Origin: Gammaproteobacteria bacterium
Lineage (GTDB): Bacteria > Pseudomonadota > Gammaproteobacteria > Steroidobacterales > Rariloculaceae
Reading direction: 5' to 3'
Length of the DNA: 45,287 nt
Assembly (NCBI GenBank): GCA_022819855.1
Contig: JAJEGN010000005.1
Span: 411,061-456,347 of the forward strand
In this document: positions 9,433-21,432 of the stretch, one piece after another
How the letters are laid out: each line of letters begins with the position of its first letter
Numbering within the stretch: position 1 is the first letter of the stretch
Position numbers and translations under genes: made by a program
The notes under the pieces: model-generated
Database searches by the model: none
Told to the model about the DNA's origin: nothing
The model's input: only the letters and a program-made list of their open reading frames with translations

Positions 9433-9531
9433 TCGGTCGTTTGTTGCTCGACGCGTTTATGCGACTGCGGCTGTGACAAGTCGGTCCGATCGATCGGCCG
9501 GAAGCGTCGCTGGTCTGTGGCTCGCAGGCTG

Positions 9532-10305
9532 TTACTCGAGCCGGAGCGGCTGCGCGGGCTCCCCGAACGTTTCCATGAGCACGCGTTCGGCATCGAAGGC
9601 CAGATCCGTCAGGCCGAGCTGGTCGTAGGCATCGATCATGAGCAGGAGGGTTTGCTCGAGCTCGGGCGAGCCGGAGTAGTGCTCCAGCGCGTACATCGTG
9701 CGGTTGACGGCCGCGACGTGGGCGCCGCGATCGAGGTAGTAGCGTGCGACGTGATTCTCGTACGCGGTGAGCCGGTTTCTGAGATACACCATGCGCTGGC
9801 GGGCGTCGTCGGCGTAGCGGCTCTCGGGGAAGCGCCTGAGCAACTCCTGGAAGGCCGCGAACGACGCCAGCGTGTCTTTCGGCGGCCGGACCGACAGGTC
9901 GACGTCGAACATCCGCTCGAGAATGTTCGGCGCCTGGTCGAAGAAGACGCGCCCCTTCATGTAAAGGCAGTAGTCGACACGCGGGTGCGTCGGGTTCTCG
10001 CGTTCGAACTCCTCGGCGGCCTCGATCGCGGCCTCCGGCTGCTGACTGCGGTCGTAGAGGTAGATGAGATCGAGCTGGGCCTGGCGCGTGAGGTTGCTGA
10101 AGGGATAGCGCGCTTCGAGCTGCTGGAACATGGCGATCGCGCCGGCGTAGTTGCCGGACTGCATGGCTTCGAAGCCCCGGTCGTAGAAGCCTTCCGCGCC
10201 GAAATCCTGGATGATCTCGTCGCGGCGGCCGCAACCGGCAAGCAGGCTCACCGCACAGGCGGCCAGCACCAGGCATTTGATAGTCTTCAACACGCGTGCG
10301 TCCAT
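9532..10305 (-). CDS. bamD: Outer-membrane assembly lipoprotein BamD
   Basis: BamD is the essential TPR lipoprotein of the BAM complex, which folds outer-membrane beta-barrels from the periplasm. From ATG at 10305 the 257-residue product has a signal peptide ending in the lipobox LLAGC. TPR-like repeats follow, including YDRGFEAMQSGNYAGAIAMFQQLEARYPFS split over residues ~40-70, then RQAQLDLIYLYDRSQQPEAAI and FQELLRRFPESRYADDA. The length is slightly above the E. coli protein. It is divergent from rluD, with a 102-bp gap, the common bamD/rluD arrangement. Confidence 0.95.
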   Translation of the reverse strand: MDARVLKTIKCLVLAACAVSLLAGCGRRDEIIQDFGAEGFYDRGFEAMQSGNYAGAIAMFQQLEARYPFSNLTRQAQLDLIYLYDRSQQPEAAIEAAEEFERENPTHPRVDYCLYMKGRVFFDQAPNILERMFDVDLSVRPPKDTLASFAAFQELLRRFPESRYADDARQRMVYLRNRLTAYENHVARYYLDRGAHVAAVNRTMYALEHYSGSPELEQTLLLMIDAYDQLGLTDLAFDAERVLMETFGEPAQPLRLE

Positions 10306-10407
10306 AGACCCTTCGGCGCCGAAGTATAGCGAAAAGTTCCGGTGAGGCCGGCGATTGCGGATGGCGCGCATGTTGACGAGGGTTGCGGTTTCAGTGCGCT
10401 GACAGGC

Positions 10408-11394
10408 ATGAACGTCACGGCATTCACGACGATGGAACGGATCTCGAGAACGGTTGTGGTGCCCGCGGATTTCGCGGGCAAGCGGCTCGATCAGGCCGCC
10501 GCGGCGCTCATGTCGGAGTTCTCCCGCAGCCGGCTCAAGACCTGGATAGACGACGGCCGCCTGACGGTTGACGGCACGAGTGCGCAACCGAAATCGCGGC
10601 TTGCCGGAGGCGAACGGCTCGTGCTCGAGACGGAGCTTGAGCCGCTTGCCGAAGTCGGCCCTGAACCGATTCCGCTCAATATCGTCTGGCAGGACGAGCA
10701 GCTCTTCGTCATCGACAAGCCGGCTGGCCTCGTCGTGCATCCGGGCGCGGGCAACGCATCGGGGACGCTGCAGAACGCCCTGCTGAACCTCGACCCGGTG
10801 CTCGCGGCCGTGCCGCGGGCCGGGCTCGTGCATCGGCTGGACAAGGACACGAGCGGACTGCTCGTCGTCGCACGCACGCTGGCGGCCCACGCGTCGCTCG
10901 TCGAGCAGCTCCAGACGCGCCGCATGGGACGGGTCTACGAGGCGGTCTGCCAGGCCGTACTCAGCGGCGGCGGCGCGATCGATGCGCCGCTAGACCGCCA
11001 TCCGCGCGAGCGGACGAAGATGGCCGTGCGCGAACGCGGCCGGCCGGCCCGCACGAGCTACCGCGTGCTCGAGCGTTTCCGCGCCCACACCCACGTCGAA
11101 GTGAAACTCGACACCGGCCGCACCCACCAGATTCGCGTCCACATGGCGCACATACGCGCACCGCTGGTCGGCGATCGCACGTACGGGGGCAGGCCCCGCT
11201 TTCCGCGCGCGCCGAGCGAGTCGCTGCGGGCGGCGCTGGAGGCGTTCCCGAGGCAGGCGCTGCACGCTGCGCGGCTCGAGCTTGCGCATCCCGTCGATGG
11301 CCGGCCGCTGTCGTTCGAGAGCCCGTTGCCGGCCGATCTCGAGGAACTGCTCGCGGCGCTGCGCGCGGACAGGGAGACCACGAAAGCGAGATGA
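10408..11394 (+). CDS. rluD: 23S rRNA pseudouridine synthase RluD
   Basis: RluD makes the pseudouridines of helix 69 in 23S rRNA. The product has an N-terminal S4-like RNA-binding domain (GKRLDQAAAALMSEFSRSRL) followed by the pseudouridine synthase core. The core has the catalytic-loop motif LVHRLDKDTSGLLVVA (Asp is the nucleophile) and GRTHQIRVHMAHI. The frame is open from 10342, but an N-terminus at the ATG at 10408 (328 residues), or the ATG at 10432, fits the family better. It is transcribed divergently from bamD and followed by pgeF, as in E. coli. Confidence 0.93.
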   Translation: MNVTAFTTMERISRTVVVPADFAGKRLDQAAAALMSEFSRSRLKTWIDDGRLTVDGTSAQPKSRLAGGERLVLETELEPLAEVGPEPIPLNIVWQDEQLFVIDKPAGLVVHPGAGNASGTLQNALLNLDPVLAAVPRAGLVHRLDKDTSGLLVVARTLAAHASLVEQLQTRRMGRVYEAVCQAVLSGGGAIDAPLDRHPRERTKMAVRERGRPARTSYRVLERFRAHTHVEVKLDTGRTHQIRVHMAHIRAPLVGDRTYGGRPRFPRAPSESLRAALEAFPRQALHAARLELAHPVDGRPLSFESPLPADLEELLAALRADRETTKAR

Positions 11395-11517
11395 CAACCA
11401 ATCCCCAACGAAAGTTCGGTGACCGCGATGGCAGCGGAGGCGGATTCGAATGAGCGCGCCTCCAAGGGAAACGGACCTGATCGCCACGGCCACGGTACGG
11501 CGCCGGGCACGGAACCG

Positions 11518-12300
<783 letters not shown>

Positions 12301-12311
12301 CAATACAGCGA

Positions 12312-12379
12312 CCGATCGCGCCGTATCCCTCCGAATCCTTCGAGCTTGCTCGGGTGAGGGGGGGATACGGCGCGATCGG
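12312..12379. repeat. Long perfect palindrome downstream of pgeF
   Basis: Arms 12312-12329 and 12362-12379 are perfect 18-bp reverse complements (the left arm begins CCGATCGCGCC). The 32-nt loop contains a second small hairpin, CGAG-cttg-CTCG. It starts 12 bp after the pgeF stop and has no T-run after it, so it is not a standard intrinsic terminator. It differs in sequence from the 110-bp fold-back pair but has the same nested design. Confidence 0.85.
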
Positions 12380-12471
12380 GCGCGGCCCTACCGAGTGATG
12401 CCAGCGGGATCCTCGCCGCCCGCCAATACGACGTAAGCCGACGCTGGCCGGTGCGAGTCCGAATGATCACC

Positions 12472-12502
12472 GGTTGATAATCGCCGCGCCCGGCCTCATC
12501 TA
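12472..12502 (+). promoter_or_regulatory. Candidate sigma32 (heat-shock) promoter of clpB
   Basis: GGTTGATAA (12472-12480) and CCTCATCTA (12494-12502) resemble the RpoH -35 (CTTGAA) and -10 (CCCCATnTA) elements with about 14 bp between them. They lie 35 bp upstream of the clpB ATG. The position and the known heat-shock control of clpB make this plausible, though the -35 is imperfect. Confidence 0.4.
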
Positions 12503-12536
12503 ATAACCGATTCGATCACCTTCAGAGGCCGCGCTC

Positions 12537-15131
<2,595 letters not shown>

Positions 15132-15231
15132 CGCGCGTAACGTTGCCGGCGCGCCATCGCCCTCGATCGATCGACCGAAGGATCGGCGCAATCGCGTTCC
15201 CGGAATCGTCGTTGTGCAAGCTCCACGCTGA

Positions 15232-15253
15232 GCCCCGCCCTTGAAATCGGGGC
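15232..15253 (+). other. Hairpin between clpB and the zinc-ribbon gene
   Basis: GCCCCG (15232-15237) pairs with CGGGGC (15248-15253) around a 10-nt loop, 101 bp after the clpB stop. There is no U-run after it, so it may be a weak terminator or mRNA-stabilising stem; function is not shown. Confidence 0.4.
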
Positions 15254-15301
15254 GGCTTACCCAAAAGATATGCCCGTTCCGTGGCCACGCGAGGCTGGCG
15301 C

Positions 15302-15709
15302 ATGCCCATCTACGAGTACCGTTGCGAATCCTGCGGTCATACGCTCGATGCGTTGCAGAAGATCGCCGACGCGCCGTTGTCGGACTGCCCGAATTGCGAT
15401 GAGGCTGCGCTCAAGCGGCTGATCTCGGCGCCGGTCTTCCGGCTCAAGGGCAAGGGCTGGTATGAGACCGACTTCAAGTCGGACAAGGAAACGAAGCGGA
15501 ACCTGGCCGACCGTACCGATGGAGAAGCCAAGCCCGACAAGCCCACGGACGCGAAACCGGACAAGAAGGCCGACGAGAAGCCCGCGACCGTCAGCGACAA
15601 GCCTGCCGGCGGCAGCAAGAAACCGGCGGAGGACGGGCGTTCGGTCCGATCTTCAAGCGGCGCAGGGAAGGCGTCCTCAGGGCCACGGTCCGGCACGGAG
15701 GCTGCCTGA
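15302..15709 (+). CDS. FmdB-type zinc-ribbon protein with charged low-complexity tail
   Basis: The first 45 or so residues form a conserved small zinc ribbon: MPIYEYRCESCGHTLD, a CPNCDE pair and LKRLISAPVFRLKGKGWYETD. This is the FmdB family, of unsettled molecular function and often annotated as a regulator. The remaining ~85 residues are a Lys/Asp/Pro/Ser-rich tail that looks disordered. The 135-residue length is longer than the bare domain. It lies just upstream of the DUF502 gene and aspS, a neighbourhood this family often has in gammaproteobacteria, so it may be co-transcribed with them. Confidence 0.85.
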   Translation: MPIYEYRCESCGHTLDALQKIADAPLSDCPNCDEAALKRLISAPVFRLKGKGWYETDFKSDKETKRNLADRTDGEAKPDKPTDAKPDKKADEKPATVSDKPAGGSKKPAEDGRSVRSSSGAGKASSGPRSGTEAA

Positions 15710-15775
15710 TCGGCGGGCATGGCCATGCACAAGATCATCGGCAAACTCGTCGAAACTGTTACCGAGGCCACCTGA

Positions 15776-16453
15776 TTGGCCGGTAAAGCAATGATTCGCC
15801 TGCGCCGCTACGTGGTGGCGGGGCTCCTGGTTTGGTTGCCGGTCGGGGCGACCATCCTCGTCTTCTCGCTGCTGCTCGATCTCGCGGACCAGGTCCTGCT
15901 GTTTCTGCCCGAAGCCTTCCGTCCCGAAGCGCTGCTCGGATTTCGAATTCCCGGGCTCGGCGCGATACTCGCGTTGATCGTGCTCATCGTCACGGGCACG
16001 TTCGTTGCGAATCTCGTCGGCCGCAGGCTCGTCAATTTCTATGAGAGCTTCCTGGCCCGGATTCCGCTCGTGCGCACCGTCTACAGCGCCGTCAAGAACT
16101 TCGCCGAACTCGTGTTGAGCGACACCGGCAGCTCCTTCAAGAAGGTGTTGCTGATCGAGTATCCGCGCAAGGGGCTTTACAGCATCGCGTTTCAGACCTC
16201 TGAGGAACCGGAAGAGGTGGAATTCCGTACGGGCGTGTCGCTCGTCACCGTGTTCCTGCCGACGACGCCGAACCCGACCTCCGGCTTCATGCTGTTCGTG
16301 CCGCGCGACCACATCAAGGAACTCGACATGTCGGTCGAGGAAGCGCTCAAGATGATCATTTCGCTCGGCGTCGTCGTGCCGCCGTGGCATCCGTTGCATC
16401 CGGCGCCGTCTGCGGAACAGGCGCCGCTTGCGAGTTCGGAGCCGCCGCCTTAA
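15776..16453 (+). CDS. DUF502 family inner-membrane protein
   Basis: The 225-residue protein has two N-terminal membrane helices: one in [20 protein letters not shown] and one in [20 protein letters not shown]. These flank the hallmark [20 protein letters not shown](V)Y and are followed by a soluble domain with [20 protein letters not shown]. This matches DUF502, a conserved membrane protein without a firm function. A TTG at 15776 (after GAGG) or the ATG at 15791 could be the start. It precedes aspS by 47 bp, and the order FmdB-DUF502-aspS is typical. Confidence 0.9.
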   Translation: MAGKAMIRLRRYVVAGLLVWLPVGATILVFSLLLDLADQVLLFLPEAFRPEALLGFRIPGLGAILALIVLIVTGTFVANLVGRRLVNFYESFLARIPLVRTVYSAVKNFAELVLSDTGSSFKKVLLIEYPRKGLYSIAFQTSEEPEEVEFRTGVSLVTVFLPTTPNPTSGFMLFVPRDHIKELDMSVEEALKMIISLGVVVPPWHPLHPAPSAEQAPLASSEPPP

Positions 16454-16500
16454 CATCGCCGCTCCCCCGCGTCGCGGGTCCTTTCACGAAGCAAGACCCC

Positions 16501-18270
16501 ATGCGCAGTCACTACTGCGGTCATGTTGACCGCTCAGCTATAGGCCGCGATATCGCTGTCGCTGGCTGGGTCCATCGACGCCGCGACCATGGCGGCGTGA
16601 TCTTCGTGGACCTGCGCGATCGCGAGGGGCTCGTGCAGATCGTCTTCGACCCGGACAGCCCCGAGATATTCGAGGTCGCCGAGCGGCTGCGCAGCGAGTA
16701 CGTGTTGTCGGTCGAGGGCCGGGTTCGCGAGCGGCCGGAAGGCACCGTGAACCCGAACATGGCGACCGGCGAGGTCGAGATCGTCGCGGCCCGGCTGACC
16801 GTGCTCAACAGCGCGAAAACGCCGCCGTTTCATCACGACGAGCCGGCCAGCGAGGAGCTCAGGCTTCGTTATCGCTATCTGGACCTCCGGCGCGAACCGA
16901 TGTACCGGAACCTGCGTCTGCGCCACGAAGTGACGCGGGCCTTGCGTGCGTTCCTCGACGTGGCCGGATTCGTCGATGTCGAAACGCCGATGCTGACGAA
17001 GACGACGCCGGAGGGCGCTCGCGACTACCTCGTGCCGAGCCGCACGCAGCCCGGCACATTCTTCGCGTTGCCGCAATCGCCTCAGCTTCTGAAGCAGTTG
17101 CTGATGATGTCGGGCATCGATCGCTACTACCAGATCGTGCGCTGTTTCCGCGATGAGGATCTGCGCGCCGACCGGCAGCCGGAGTTCACCCAGCTCGATA
17201 TCGAGACCTCGTTCCTCGATGAGAACGGCGTCATCGAGCTCATGGAGGAGCTGATCCGGTACACGTTTCGCGCCGTGCTTGACGTCGAGCTGCCCGACCC
17301 GTTTCCGCGGCTGACCTACGCCGAAGCGCTCGCCCGGTTCGGCTCGGACAAGCCGGACCTGCGCAACCCGCTCGAACTCGTCGAGGTCGGCGATCTCCTT
17401 CGGGGCGTCGAATTCAAGGTATTCGCGCGCCCGGCCGAGGACCCCGCGAGCCGCATCGCGGCGCTCAGGGTGCCGGGCGGCGGCGAACTCACGCGCAAGG
17501 AGATCGACGACTACACGGCGCTGGTCGGACGCTACGGCGCGAAGGGCCTCGCCTACATCAAGGTCAACGACGCCGCGGCCGGCCGCGACGGCCTGCAGTC
17601 GCCGATCCTGAAATTCCTGCCGGACGAGGCCATCGGCGGCGTACTCGAGCGCGTTGAAGCCGTCGATGGCGACCTGATCTTCTTCGGCGCGGACAGGAAC
17701 GCCGTCGTCAACGATTCGCTGAGCGCCCTGCGCGACGCGCTCGGCCGCGACCTCGGCCTGACCGCGGACGGCTGGGCGCCGCTCTGGGTCGTCGACTTCC
17801 CGATGTTCGAGCGCGACGAGAAGGGCGGCTGGACATCGATCCACCATCCGTTCACGGCGCCGCGCGATCCGTCACCGGCAGCATTGATCGAGGACCCCGG
17901 CGGTTCCGTGTCCTGCGCCTACGACATGGTCCTGAACGGTTCGGAGATCGGCGGCGGCTCGATGCGTATCCACTCGCCCGAGATGCAGTCCGCCGTATTC
18001 GAGCTGCTCGGCATCTCGGCCGAAGAGGCCCAGGCCAAGTTCGGGTTCCTGTTGACGGCACTCGAATACGGCTGCCCGCCGCATGGCGGGATCGCGTTCG
18101 GGCTCGAACGGCTCGTGATGTGGATGGCCGGTGCCCAGAGCATCCGCGAGGTCACCGCGTTTCCGAAGACGCAAAATGCAAATTGCCTGCTCACGGGCGC
18201 GCCGAGTCCGGTCGAAGCCGGGCAACTCAGGGAACTCGGTATCGCGCTGCGCAAGCGTCGGGACACCTGA
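16501..18270 (+). CDS. aspS: Aspartyl-tRNA synthetase, probably non-discriminating
   Basis: AspRS charges tRNA-Asp and, in non-discriminating forms, also tRNA-Asn. The 589-residue protein has the OB-fold anticodon domain ([19 protein letters not shown]), class II motif 2 around [18 protein letters not shown], the bacterial GAD insertion and motif 3 ([16 protein letters not shown]). The start is the ATG at 16501 ([11 protein letters not shown]), although the frame is open upstream into the DUF502 gene. A histidine in HRRRDHGG, rather than Leu, is the residue I associate with non-discriminating bacterial AspRS. That would imply a GatCAB route to Asn-tRNA; this is inference. Confidence 0.96.
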   Translation: MRSHYCGHVDRSAIGRDIAVAGWVHRRRDHGGVIFVDLRDREGLVQIVFDPDSPEIFEVAERLRSEYVLSVEGRVRERPEGTVNPNMATGEVEIVAARLTVLNSAKTPPFHHDEPASEELRLRYRYLDLRREPMYRNLRLRHEVTRALRAFLDVAGFVDVETPMLTKTTPEGARDYLVPSRTQPGTFFALPQSPQLLKQLLMMSGIDRYYQIVRCFRDEDLRADRQPEFTQLDIETSFLDENGVIELMEELIRYTFRAVLDVELPDPFPRLTYAEALARFGSDKPDLRNPLELVEVGDLLRGVEFKVFARPAEDPASRIAALRVPGGGELTRKEIDDYTALVGRYGAKGLAYIKVNDAAAGRDGLQSPILKFLPDEAIGGVLERVEAVDGDLIFFGADRNAVVNDSLSALRDALGRDLGLTADGWAPLWVVDFPMFERDEKGGWTSIHHPFTAPRDPSPAALIEDPGGSVSCAYDMVLNGSEIGGGSMRIHSPEMQSAVFELLGISAEEAQAKFGFLLTALEYGCPPHGGIAFGLERLVMWMAGAQSIREVTAFPKTQNANCLLTGAPSPVEAGQLRELGIALRKRRDT

Positions 18271-18301
18271 GTGCCCGGGGAGCCGTCGCGGGAAGGGAGT
18301 C

Positions 18302-18775
18302 GTGGCTGACGATCGGGTCGACACGCCCGCCGAGACCGCTTTCAAGCGGCCGGAGTCCGTTCTCGTGGTGATCCATACGCCGCAGCGCGACTGTCTGCTG
18401 CTCGACCGCGTGAGCCCGCCGGGATTCTGGCAATCGGTCACGGGCAGCCTCGAATGGGGAGAATCCGCCGCTGCGGCCGCCGCGCGCGAGGTTCGGGAGG
18501 AGACGGGTCTGGACCCTGCGGGACTGCGCAACGTTGGCGTTCGGCGAACGTTCCCGATCCTGCTCGAGTGGCGCTCGAAGTTCGCCCCCGGGGTCAGCGA
18601 GAACGTGGAGCACCTCTGGTACCTCGAGATCCCGGACGCCGTCGAGATCGAACTCAACGTGCTCGAGCATCGCCGCTATTGTTGGATGCCCGTTGCCGAA
18701 GCAATCGAACGCGTGTGGTCCTGGACGAACCGTGAAGCGCTGATTCGCATGTCTGAGCTCTACCGAGGAGTGTGA
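18302..18775 (+). CDS. nudB: Nudix hydrolase, dihydroneopterin triphosphate diphosphatase-like
   Basis: NudB removes pyrophosphate from dihydroneopterin triphosphate in folate synthesis. The 157-residue product has a complete Nudix box (G-x5-E-x7-REVxEETGL, in GSLEWGESAAAAAAREV). The N-terminal KRPESVLVVIHTP and a VEHLWYLEIP segment are typical of NudB. GTG at 18302 follows GGGAAGGGAG, a good ribosome-binding site. It lies 31 bp after aspS, the aspS-nudB order known from E. coli. It is the last high-GC gene before the lower-GC bacteriocin cassette. Confidence 0.88.
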   Translation: MADDRVDTPAETAFKRPESVLVVIHTPQRDCLLLDRVSPPGFWQSVTGSLEWGESAAAAAAREVREETGLDPAGLRNVGVRRTFPILLEWRSKFAPGVSENVEHLWYLEIPDAVEIELNVLEHRRYCWMPVAEAIERVWSWTNREALIRMSELYRGV

Positions 18776-18920
18776 ATTCCCGAAGATTTCGTATCCGTCC
18801 TGTTGCAGTAGCCAACGCAAACGAAACAAATTCAAGATATCGCCTGAACGGCGTTTCTACGTATTGACAGGATCCACAAAGCGACGGTTGTATTGCTCAG
18901 CGTTGGCTCCGAACATTCCC

Positions 18921-19340
18921 TCAATTCGTCGGTTTGTGTTCGAGCCTGACAAATATCCCTGCGCAGCAGTACGCAACGATCGCCAAACACGGCAAAATAT
19001 AAAATGGAATTGGATCGTGAGAAATGAAGACCATCCTCAGGTCACGTTCAAAAGCAGTCGCCATCGCAATTAGTGCAATACTTAGCGCTTCCCATATCGC
19101 CACTTGCGCCGCGTTCGTCGGACGAAGATTCAGTAATCGTTCCTTTCTGGATCGATACGCGGTACTGGCTGATATAAGTACTACACCTGTCCAGAAAGCA
19201 CCGGCCCCGCTCAGTTGATCACCGGCAAGGACTTGCGTGACACTGTCCAGCCAATATAAGAGGCCAAACATCAAAGCGATATTTGATCCCAGAAACCGCT
19301 TGTCCAGCCGCAACATTAGAATCCAATTGCCCATCAACAT
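18921..19340 (-). CDS. Four-helix membrane protein, candidate bacteriocin immunity protein
   Basis: The 139-residue protein has four predicted membrane helices, around NIALMFGLLYWLDSVTQVLA, AGAFWTGVVLISAS, AIWEALSIALIAMATAF and PFYILPCLAIVAYCCAG. I do not recognise a named family. It starts 15 bp after the ABC exporter stop, behind AGGAG-taac-ATG, so it is the last gene of the bacteriocin operon. A small polytopic protein there is typically the self-immunity factor of a microcin or bacteriocin. The immunity role is inferred from position and topology only. Base composition is lower in GC than the flanking chromosome. Confidence 0.65.
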   Translation of the reverse strand: MLMGNWILMLRLDKRFLGSNIALMFGLLYWLDSVTQVLAGDQLSGAGAFWTGVVLISASTAYRSRKERLLNLRPTNAAQVAIWEALSIALIAMATAFERDLRMVFISHDPIPFYILPCLAIVAYCCAGIFVRLEHKPTN

Positions 19341-19355
19341 GTTACTCCTGTGCAG

Positions 19356-21413
19356 TCAATGCTTCAGGCACTCCTCCAAACGGACACAGCGATCCGCACG
19401 CGCCGCCACGCGTGAATCGTGGGTGACCACGATCAGAGTTGCACCAAGTCCACCCAGATTTTCGAGCACTTGGTGCTGTAAGCGATCATTGAGATAAGTG
19501 GTTCCTTCATCGAGTAGTAGCATCTTGGGTTGGCGGTAGATAGCACGTGCTATCATGATTCGTTGCAGTTGTCCTCCTGAGAGATTCGATCCGATATCGC
19601 CTACCAGCGTCTGGTATTGCATGGGCATGCGGTGGATTTCCTCGTGGATGCACGCGAGTTTCGCTGCTTGTTCGACCCGCTCGGGATTAGCGTGGCGGTC
19701 ACCCGCTGCAATGTTCTCAAATAGCGAACCGGAAAATAAACTGTCGTCCTGCATAATCACTCCCAACTGCTGGCGATAATGGGCCGTGTCCAGACGACTT
19801 AGTTCTTGGCCATCGATGCGTACTTCACCGCTGGTGGGAATGAGGAGCTTCGCGAGTATTTTGATCAACGTCGATTTTCCCGAGCCCGATTCACCCATTA
19901 CGGCAACAAATTCACCCTCAGCCACCTCTAGATCCAAGTTCTCAAGTACTGCTTCTTCCTCATCATTATACGCGAATTTCAGTGCATGGATACTCACCGT
20001 TCCGCGTAATTGTGGCTGACTTCCGTACTGTTTCTCAGTCACTTCACGTTCCGCCAATGCAATGTCCGCAATCCGCTCCTGGTGCAGTTTTAACATGCGG
20101 AATCCCACAAGCGCAGTGATGAGCGAATGGACACGCGCAGAAAACATGCTACTGTAGGCACTGAACGCGAAAAGCATGCCAAGTGTGAAACCGCCGTTGA
20201 TGACTCGGGATGCTCCCAGCAACAGCATGGTTACGCCCTCGACACTACCGATTACAGACCCGGCCAATGCAACGTGAATCCCGAAGCGATTCAGCCTTGC
20301 TGAAGAGTTGATAGATGCAACGTACCGTTCGCCCCACGCGTGTTCACGATCGGTTTCCGCTCCGAGCAGTTTGATTACGCGGTGCCGCTGGACGTTTTCG
20401 ATGAAACTGGAACTTTCAAGAGCCGCAGCGCCTATAGACTCCTGGGTCAGGTGCTTCAGCGGTGCATAGCAAGCGGCGTTTAGTCCGGCGAAAAGAGCCA
20501 AAAACAGGCACAGTACCAAGGTCATTTGCCACGAATACAGGATCAGGAGCACAAGGGCTCCGATTGCCATGACCGCGTCCAGTAGTATCCCGAATGCGCC
20601 ACCAATCAGAAAACTGCTGATGGGTGAAACGGAACTGAAACGCGACAACACATCTCCCGTGTGACGTGCCGTTAGCCAACTATCGGGTAAACGTAGCAAG
20701 TGATGTGTCAAACCACCAACCATTCGAAGTGCCGCGCTGTTACTCACATAGAGCAAGAGTAGCGAGCGGAAGTACGCCGTAAAAGCCGAGGTCAGCGCAA
20801 TCAAGCCGAATGCCGCTGCGAGCGCGATGACAATATTCATGTCGCCCTGACGAATACCTTGATCTACGGTGAACTGCATGTTGAGCGGCATTACTAGCGC
20901 AAAGATTTGCAGCAATACCGTCATGCAGAACATTGCACTTAGTGGACCTTCGAGCCCCTTAAGTGCACTTAGGAATGACGATAGTTTTGCGGTATCTGGT
21001 GTTTCTTTTTTCTCAAAAGTGGGTGTAGGCGTCAATTCCAACGCGACGCCTGTAAATCTGAGATTGGTTTCTTTCAGACTCAGCCTGCGTACACCGAGTG
21101 CGGGGTCGACTATAGTAATTCCCTGGCGATCGACGGACTTTAATACGACGAAGTGATCCAACTCCCAGTGCAGAATCGCGGGAGATCTGAGCTTGTCCAA
21201 CTCCATGAGTTCGATACGCACCGCCCGACATTTTAGTCTTATTTGCTCGGCACATTCGCGCAAGTGCCTCAAGCTTGTTCCTCGAATAGAGAACCGAAAC
21301 CGAACGCGTAGCTCACGTATCGAAACGTGGTAGCCGTAGTAGCCTGCAATCATTGCCAAGCACGCTAAGCCGCACTCTGCGCGCTCAGACTGAAGTACGA
21401 CCGGAAGCCGCAT
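19356..21413 (-). CDS. Peptidase-containing bacteriocin ABC exporter (C39, CvaB/PCAT type)
   Basis: This exporter cleaves the double-glycine leader of its peptide and pumps the peptide across the inner membrane. The 685-residue protein has an N-terminal C39 protease with Q8, C14, H87 and D103 in QSERAECGLAC, HWELDHFVVL and VDPALG. A six-helix membrane domain (about 165-420) follows, then the ATPase with GESGSGKS, LSGGQLQR and LLLDEGTTYLN. The D-loop after Walker B (TTYLND) is less standard than the usual TSALD. It lies 19 bp downstream of the HlyD-like gene and serves the precursor at 22785-23156. Confidence 0.93.
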   Translation of the reverse strand: MRLPVVLQSERAECGLACLAMIAGYYGYHVSIRELRVRFRFSIRGTSLRHLRECAEQIRLKCRAVRIELMELDKLRSPAILHWELDHFVVLKSVDRQGITIVDPALGVRRLSLKETNLRFTGVALELTPTPTFEKKETPDTAKLSSFLSALKGLEGPLSAMFCMTVLLQIFALVMPLNMQFTVDQGIRQGDMNIVIALAAAFGLIALTSAFTAYFRSLLLLYVSNSAALRMVGGLTHHLLRLPDSWLTARHTGDVLSRFSSVSPISSFLIGGAFGILLDAVMAIGALVLLILYSWQMTLVLCLFLALFAGLNAACYAPLKHLTQESIGAAALESSSFIENVQRHRVIKLLGAETDREHAWGERYVASINSSARLNRFGIHVALAGSVIGSVEGVTMLLLGASRVINGGFTLGMLFAFSAYSSMFSARVHSLITALVGFRMLKLHQERIADIALAEREVTEKQYGSQPQLRGTVSIHALKFAYNDEEEAVLENLDLEVAEGEFVAVMGESGSGKSTLIKILAKLLIPTSGEVRIDGQELSRLDTAHYRQQLGVIMQDDSLFSGSLFENIAAGDRHANPERVEQAAKLACIHEEIHRMPMQYQTLVGDIGSNLSGGQLQRIMIARAIYRQPKMLLLDEGTTYLNDRLQHQVLENLGGLGATLIVVTHDSRVAARADRCVRLEECLKH

Positions 21414-21432
21414 TGCTTCGAATAATCCCAGT

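Noticed and set aside
19356..21413. C39 exporter as the transporter of the LCCCW RiPP
   Set aside because: It is about 18 kb away and sits in a complete operon with its own GG-leader precursor.
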